Below, one piece after another: positions 59,434-64,000 of a DNA stretch of 64,000 nucleotides. The number at the start of each line of letters is the position of its first letter. The stretch's first letter is position 1. Below the pieces are notes generated by a model. It searched no databases, had not been told where the DNA came from, and saw only the letters and a program-made list of their open reading frames with translations. The position numbers and the translations under genes are program-made. The DNA is from Alteribacter lacisalsi (GTDB lineage: Bacteria > Bacillota > Bacilli > Bacillales > Salisediminibacteriaceae): assembly GCF_003226345.1 (NCBI RefSeq), contig NZ_PDOF01000001.1, positions 1,302,001 to 1,366,000 on the forward strand. The letters run 5' to 3'.

Positions 59434-61233
59434 TTACTGATTGCGGTACCAGAGGTGAGCGTCTTCAGTTGCATCACGAACACCTACTGTTACGCCGCCT
59501 ACTTCAGAGTCAATTGCGTAAACTGTTGTAGGGGAGAACATTGGAATCATTGGCAGCTCTTCGTTAACAAGCTGGTGCCATTCCTGATACACTTCTGTAC
59601 GGTAATCAATATCCATTGCTTCTTCACTCAGACCGCGAACGATCAGTTCTTCTGACTCCTCGTTAACCCAGCGAGGGAAGTTCCAGAAGTCCTGCTCTCT
59701 CCACAGACCGGATGGATCCGGATCTGCTGCAAGTCCCCATGCACCCATGAAGAGGTCGATGTCAGCATCGTCTTCTTCCACGAGGTCATAGAACAGATTG
59801 AATTCAAACAGCTGACCATCCTGAAGGCTGGCGTTCACGCCTACATCCTGAAGGTTCTGTACGATATAAGTGGCACGCGGTTCTGAAATGTCAGTACCAC
59901 TCATAGCCATGAAGTTTACAGTGAACTCTTCACCGTTTGGATCCTCAAGCCATCCGTCACCGGTTACATCTTCATATCCTGCTTCTGCAAGAAGCTCGGC
60001 AGCACGTTCCGGGTTGTAGTCATAATCAGTTAGAGTGGACTCGTCCGGATAGGCCCAGGAAACAACAGACTCAGGCGCGTTGATTACCGTTCCGTAACCT
60101 TCACTGAACGCGTCGATGATTCCCTGACGGTTAATGGCATGAGCAAATGCCTGACGAACACGCTTATCTTCAAACTTAGGGTTGTCCATTACAACTTTCT
60201 CGCCATCCCAGTGACCGAGTTTGAAACCAATGTAGCTGTAGGAAAGAGCTTCAATTTCTTCAAGCGTAACTCCGTCTACACCTTCAAGGTCAACTGCCTG
60301 AGAAGGTGGCACGTCAATAATGTCCACTTCGCCCTGCTGTACAAGTTCTCCGGCCATCTCACCATCAATGATGCGGTAAATAACACCATCAAGGTTCGGG
60401 CGTCCCTGCCAGTAGTCTTCAAATGCTTCGAATTCCACCTGCTCACCAGGAACGATGTTTGTTACTTTAAATGGTCCAAGACCAACAGGCTCACGGCGAA
60501 CCTGATCGGCTTCCTCCATCTCTGCTACCGCAAGTCCCTCATAATGGGCGCTTGGGATTGGGTTTGTCCAAAGGTTAAGAAGTGTATTAGGTGCAGCTTC
60601 CACAACTTCAACCTGAATAGTGTGGTCATCAATAATTGTCACACCTTCAAGCTCATGTGTTGCTTCAGCATCATAATCTTCAAGATCCTTTACTTCCTGA
60701 GCTCCGACGATCATTTCAACGTTGGAGAAACGTGTCGCCGTGTAATCAGGGTGAGCAATTACCTGCCATGCATAAGCCATATCCTGAGCAGTCAGCTCTT
60801 CGCCGTTATGCCATTTAACCCCTGGCTCGATATGGAAAGTAATCGTTTTTCCGTCATCTGACATTTCCCAAGTAGCCAGATTCGGTTCTGGAAGAAGTTC
60901 ATCATCCGTACCAACAAGACCTTCAGTCATGAGACCCAGTGCAAGAGCATCATCCTGACCGCCGTAGTGGGCGATGTCAAAGATCCCTGCAAACGGCTGT
61001 GTGTAGCCGTATGTTACAGTGCCGCCCTGTGGTGCATCTTCCTGAGCTGCTTCGTCTTCCTCATCTGCGTCTTCGTCTGACGCATCTTCATCATCATCAG
61101 CGTCATCAGCTGATTCTTCTGTCTCCTCAGCATCATCAGGAGTGTCAGCATCCGCCGGCTCTGTATCATCTCCACAGGCTGCCATCACAATGGATCCGGA
61201 AAGAAGTACAGATAATAGTAAAGATTTTTTCAT
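59434..61233 (-). CDS. oppA: Oligopeptide ABC transporter substrate-binding lipoprotein
   Basis: 599 aa. Lipoprotein signal peptide ending VMAAC-GDD, then a very acidic linker of about 45 residues (mainly Asp/Glu). The SBP_bac_5 domain follows: YAWQVIAHPDYTATRFSNVE, RQAFAHAINRQGIIDAFSEG, DYNPERAAELLAEAGYED and HQLVNEELPMIPMFSPTTVYA. It binds peptides or similar for import. No oppBCDF genes flank it, so it is an orphan in this window. AAGGGGG precedes the ATG. Acidic surface suits high salt. Confidence 0.9.
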   Translation of the reverse strand: MKKSLLLSVLLSGSIVMAACGDDTEPADADTPDDAEETEESADDADDDEDASDEDADEEDEAAQEDAPQGGTVTYGYTQPFAGIFDIAHYGGQDDALALGLMTEGLVGTDDELLPEPNLATWEMSDDGKTITFHIEPGVKWHNGEELTAQDMAYAWQVIAHPDYTATRFSNVEMIVGAQEVKDLEDYDAEATHELEGVTIIDDHTIQVEVVEAAPNTLLNLWTNPIPSAHYEGLAVAEMEEADQVRREPVGLGPFKVTNIVPGEQVEFEAFEDYWQGRPNLDGVIYRIIDGEMAGELVQQGEVDIIDVPPSQAVDLEGVDGVTLEEIEALSYSYIGFKLGHWDGEKVVMDNPKFEDKRVRQAFAHAINRQGIIDAFSEGYGTVINAPESVVSWAYPDESTLTDYDYNPERAAELLAEAGYEDVTGDGWLEDPNGEEFTVNFMAMSGTDISEPRATYIVQNLQDVGVNASLQDGQLFEFNLFYDLVEEDDADIDLFMGAWGLAADPDPSGLWREQDFWNFPRWVNEESEELIVRGLSEEAMDIDYRTEVYQEWHQLVNEELPMIPMFSPTTVYAIDSEVGGVTVGVRDATEDAHLWYRNQ

Positions 61234-61715
61234 TTTTTATTTCCCCCTTATTCTCTTTTCATCATCAAAGTTGTGAATGTAAAACCCCGGCTGACGTTCA
61301 CCCCCTTAAAGAAATTAATGATTACCGGAATTCTTCTCCTGCAGTTGTGTAAGAAAATTCGGAATTCTTTCAAAAAAATAATACAACCCACTGCTATGTA
61401 ATGTTCTTACATCAGCTGTCCTGGATCTGAATTTACTGGTAGCCATCCTACTCTGTTTTTCACATTCTCTGAACAAAATTAATAGTATCAAATTATCTTT
61501 CAATTAGCAATATTAGAAAAACAAAATATTATATTTTGATACAATTTTTTAAAAAAATTACACAAAAAAACCAGTAATAACGCTGGTTTATTATAAATAT
61601 TTTTTTTGGCAAATTATTTTCATTTCCTGTAATCATGAGGAATTTTCACCTGACTGATTAAAATAGATTCCTTCTGACCATCCTGCTAGAGATTACAGAA
61701 AGGATGTGTAAATGA
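61234..61715. other. Gene-free AT-rich region between oppA and sodC
   Basis: 482 bp separating the divergent oppA and sodC genes. It has no coding frame with a ribosome site. A short ACCAG-8-CTGGT hairpin near 61570-61591 is followed by AT-rich sequence. Both promoters should lie here but no convincing -35/-10 pair was found. Confidence 0.5.
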
Positions 61716-62399
61716 ATGAACCGATTAGCTTTTACTTTTATATCAGTATGTCTGCTGCTCGCTGCGTCCGCCTGTGCACCTGACAGTCCTGATTACAAAA
61801 GTCAGTCCGATGGATACAAAAACAATCAAGGTGCTCTTGAGCATGGGATTAAGCACGAGAGTCATCATGCGGTGGAAACCTTTGCAGGCGGTCACGATGT
61901 GGGTAAACTTGAGGCCGCAGCACATTTAAAAACGGCAGATGGGCAGGATGCCGGCAAAGTCTCCTTCTTTTCTATCGATGATCAGGTCCTTGTTAAAGCA
62001 GAAGTTAAAAACCTCTCCCCTTCTGGTTTTCGCGGCTTCCATATTCACGAGAACGGTATTTGTGAAGCAGATGCTCCTGACGGTCCCTTTACAACTGCGG
62101 GAGGTCACTACAGTCCGGGAGGCAAAGATCACGATCATCATATAGGAGATATGCCTTCCCTTTATATTACGGGTAACACGACAGGCTACATGGTTGCCAA
62201 GCTTGACCGATTCTCGCCTTCACAGTTAGTAGAGGATCAGGTCGCTGTCATTATCCATGAAGACGCCGATAATTTCGCTAACATTCCTGAACGTTATCAG
62301 TCGGAAAAGCATGACTCTCCAGGTCCGGATCAGGACACGCTGAAAACCGGCGATGCCGGCCCACGCCAGGCGTGCGGCGTTGTAGAGGCAAGCAGATAA
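61716..62399 (+). CDS. sodC: Cu/Zn superoxide dismutase-like lipoprotein
   Basis: 227 aa. The signal ends in a lipobox (LLLAASAC-APD), so the enzyme is surface-tethered. Copper and zinc ligands appear in FHIHENGICEA, HYSPGGKDHDHHIGDMP and IIHEDADNF, and the disulfide/arginine element in GDAGPRQACGVV. It is close to B. subtilis YojM. The active-site Arg near the C-terminus is replaced in that motif by Pro-Arg-Gln-Ala-Cys, so it should be checked before assuming dismutase activity. AGGATG precedes ATG 61716. Confidence 0.88.
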   Translation: MNRLAFTFISVCLLLAASACAPDSPDYKSQSDGYKNNQGALEHGIKHESHHAVETFAGGHDVGKLEAAAHLKTADGQDAGKVSFFSIDDQVLVKAEVKNLSPSGFRGFHIHENGICEADAPDGPFTTAGGHYSPGGKDHDHHIGDMPSLYITGNTTGYMVAKLDRFSPSQLVEDQVAVIIHEDADNFANIPERYQSEKHDSPGPDQDTLKTGDAGPRQACGVVEASR

Positions 62400-62419
62400 T
62401 CAAGCATGAATTTTCCCGG

Positions 62420-62448
62420 TTGTACCTGCTCTTAAGGCGTGATAGAAT
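62420..62448 (+). promoter_or_regulatory. Sigma-A-like promoter of the GNAT-like gene
   Basis: TTGTAC, 17-bp spacer, TAGAAT, followed by a second possible -10 TATACT. Confidence 0.5.
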
Positions 62449-62521
62449 ACTATACTTGTGAGCCGGATTATTACAATACGTCTTATAGGCTTTTGCCTAG
62501 ACTAAATTACAGGGGGATTCG

Positions 62522-63031
62522 ATGCTTCTATTGCAAAACGAAGAGTCGAAAACGAAAGATCAGCTGATCCAGGAGAAATCTGATTTGGAGTTTCAGATGT
62601 TCAGGATGCAGGAAAATATGAAAGAAATCTCAAAACACTGGAATATTCTTGGCATAGACCAGACGAAAGATGATACCTGGGTAGTCGTCTATACGGCCGA
62701 AAATGACCATACATGCAAGGTTATGCTTCACGAATGCAGCGGACCTTTTAAAGGTCAGTGGGATTTCGCCATCCAGGCAACATACGAGAATCCTTCCGTT
62801 ATACAAATAGATGATATCAAAGGTGTAGAGAACCGAGGCTTTGGTTCAGTCTGTATGGACTTTCTTAAGAAACTTGCATGGGAAAAGAATATACAGTATA
62901 TAACGGGCAATCTTGTTAAGCGGGACTGGGATCACATCGACAGGCTGACCCACTTCTACAAAAAGCATAACTTTCACGTAGATGTAAAAACGGATCAGCA
63001 GTCCGGCAGCATCGTATGGAACCCGTCATAA
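62522..63031 (+). CDS. GNAT-like protein of unknown substrate
   Basis: 169 aa. An N-terminal helical part (DQLIQEKSDLEFQMFRMQENMKEISKHW) looks like a coiled coil. The C-terminal half resembles a GNAT acetyl-CoA loop and following helices: GVENRGFGSVCMDFLKKLAWEKNIQYITG and RLTHFYKKHNFHV. AGGGGG is 5 nt before ATG 62522. Monocistronic between a promoter at 62420 and a strong terminator. Function not assignable. Confidence 0.65.
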   Translation: MLLLQNEESKTKDQLIQEKSDLEFQMFRMQENMKEISKHWNILGIDQTKDDTWVVVYTAENDHTCKVMLHECSGPFKGQWDFAIQATYENPSVIQIDDIKGVENRGFGSVCMDFLKKLAWEKNIQYITGNLVKRDWDHIDRLTHFYKKHNFHVDVKTDQQSGSIVWNPS

Positions 63032-63049
63032 AATACCATGAAAGCCCGC

Positions 63050-63100
63050 GAGGCTGATTATGAAGGTAGCATAAGAAACCTTCATAATCAGCCTCTTTTG
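63050..63100 (+). terminator. Strong terminator of the GNAT-like gene
   Basis: GAGGCTGATTATGAAGG / CCTTCATAATCAGCCTC, a perfect 17-bp stem, then TTTTGTCTTT. Confidence 0.95.
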
Positions 63101-63183
63101 TCTTTCGCCCTTTAAATTTCCCCTGACAGCATATAGAATAAGGCTATCCAGGAAGTTTGGTCCAGATGGAGAGGAGTTTTTTG

Positions 63184-64000
63184 ATGGTAAAGGAATTGGC
63201 ACTGGAAAAGCTGAATCAGATTAAGGAAGACCTGTATGAGATCAGCCAGTACATAGGGAAAAACCCTGAGCTGGGGAATGAGGAATTTAAGGCATGTGAG
63301 GTTTTGTCAGCAGCCCTTGAAAACCATAATTTTAACGTAACAAAAGGAATTGTCAATCAGCCCACGTCCTTTGAAGCTTTTTTTGACAGCGGCAAGCCTG
63401 GGCCGTCAATCGGCTTTATGTGCGAATATGACGCCCTTCCCGAAATTGGGCATGCCTGCGGTCACAACCTGATCGGGACAATGGGGGCTGCGGCAGGAAT
63501 TGCACTAAAAGAAGCTGCTGCAAAAACGGGCGGAAAGATATACGTTTATGGCACACCGGCAGAGGAAACCAGAGGCGTAAAGGTCACGATGGCTGATGAA
63601 GGTATATTTGATCATCTTGACGCTGCTATCATGTGTCATCCAAGCAGTAACTTCCGGGAGAGCGGCAGTTCACTTGCGATGGATGCGCTTCAGTTCACCT
63701 TTAAAGGAAAGACCGCCCATGCAGCGGCTGCACCGGAAAAAGGTATCAACGCCCTCGACAGTGTCATTCAGACGTTTAATAGTATAAATGCCCTTAGAGA
63801 ACACACAACCTCCGACGTCCGTATCCATGGTATTATTTCAGAAGGCGGCAAAGCAGCCAACATCGTTCCTGATCTGGCACAGGCTCAGTTTTACGTCAGG
63901 GCCGCTTCCAGGGAGGCTGTTAATGAAATTTCAGAAAAAGTGAAAAACTGTGCCCTCGGCGCTGCCCTTGCTGCCGGGACAGAGCTGGACATATCCTATT
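63184..64000 (+). CDS. M20 family amidohydrolase/peptidase, C-terminus outside window
   Basis: 272 residues visible, no stop. CEYDALPEIGHACGHNLIG holds metal-binding residues of aminoacylase-like M20 enzymes (the CGHN His). GTPAEETRGVKVTMAD has the Glu-Glu pair, and GKTAHAAAAPEKGINALDSVI starts the dimerisation domain. The CGHN motif places it with amidohydrolases such as aminobenzoyl-glutamate or N-acyl-amino-acid hydrolases, a different branch from the 15435 M20 peptidase. GGAGAGGAG precedes ATG 63184. Confidence 0.9.
   Translation, partial: MVKELALEKLNQIKEDLYEISQYIGKNPELGNEEFKACEVLSAALENHNFNVTKGIVNQPTSFEAFFDSGKPGPSIGFMCEYDALPEIGHACGHNLIGTMGAAAGIALKEAAAKTGGKIYVYGTPAEETRGVKVTMADEGIFDHLDAAIMCHPSSNFRESGSSLAMDALQFTFKGKTAHAAAAPEKGINALDSVIQTFNSINALREHTTSDVRIHGIISEGGKAANIVPDLAQAQFYVRAASREAVNEISEKVKNCALGAALAAGTELDISY

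Noticed and set aside
60139-60861. 240-aa open frame on + strand
   Set aside because: Antisense shadow of oppA; acidic codons read in reverse give long open frames.
61315-61503. 62-aa frame in the oppA-sodC gap
   Set aside because: No ribosome site and amino-acid composition without clear structure; probably non-coding.

Overview
This window looks like chromosome from a Gram-positive Bacillaceae bacterium, probably a halophilic or alkaliphilic relative of the Bacillus halodurans / Salisediminibacterium group. The pointers are a conserved Bacillus core (DynA, CvfB/YitL, TypA, YpcP, YwaF, a YppC-like DUF2515 protein, a DUF2187 protein), strong AAGGAGG-type ribosome binding sites with many GTG and TTG starts, and Bacillus-type intrinsic terminators. 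The halophile inference rests on Na+-coupled transporters (NSS family, PutP) and very acidic secreted proteins (OppA, the 45678 surface protein). The genus is inferred. I saw no rRNA, tRNA, CRISPR array, prophage or transposase gene.

Layout. 1-13.6 kb: an NSS symporter fragment, speD, hydrolases, an orphan PAS histidine kinase, a trypsin-fold protease without signal peptide, a rhodanese-type sulfurtransferase, a MhpD-like hydratase, a CAP lipoprotein and an LVIVD-repeat protein. 13.6-24.2 kb: a Rieske protein with a long unknown C-terminal region, an M20 peptidase, AbrB-type and YitT-type membrane proteins, an M50B-like peptidase next to cvfB, a DDAH-like hydrolase and an SDR. 24.5-39.7 kb: dynA, a coupled HAD phosphatase / glycerol-1-phosphate-dehydrogenase-like pair, a DMT transporter, an acyltransferase, putP with a 35-aa companion, msrAB, typA and a cold-shock gene. 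40-46.6 kb: an unannotated promoter-to-terminator transcription unit, two B12-related genes, murB, a YfbR-like nucleotidase, a decayed kinase gene and an acidic surface protein. 46.9-49.8 kb: a heme-dependent N-demethylase / dimethylamine-monooxygenase-like operon. 49.9-64 kb: a ring-cleaving dioxygenase, DinB, 5'-3' exonuclease, Nudix plus GNAT-phosphatase pair, serine hydrolase, old yellow enzyme plus C45 hydrolase, oppA, sodC, and an M20 peptidase cut by the window end.

Three things stand out. (1) In the N-demethylase operon the small DmmA-like subunit is split across two reading frames, and the wrong frame happens to run open into the reductase gene, so naive ORF calling gives a false 462-aa fusion. 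(2) Non-autonomous mobile elements recur between genes. One family has GGCTCTGTTAAAG-type ends and an exact 8-bp target duplication (AATGGTTA) at 51564-51813; another, with GGCCGGGACA-type ends, supplies the stop codon of msrAB. (3) A unit at 40060-40389 has a sigma-A-like promoter, several hairpins, a 49-codon ORF with a Shine-Dalgarno and its own terminator, and I cannot match it to any known RNA.

All assignments come from reading the sequence and from memory of the families. No database search was run.
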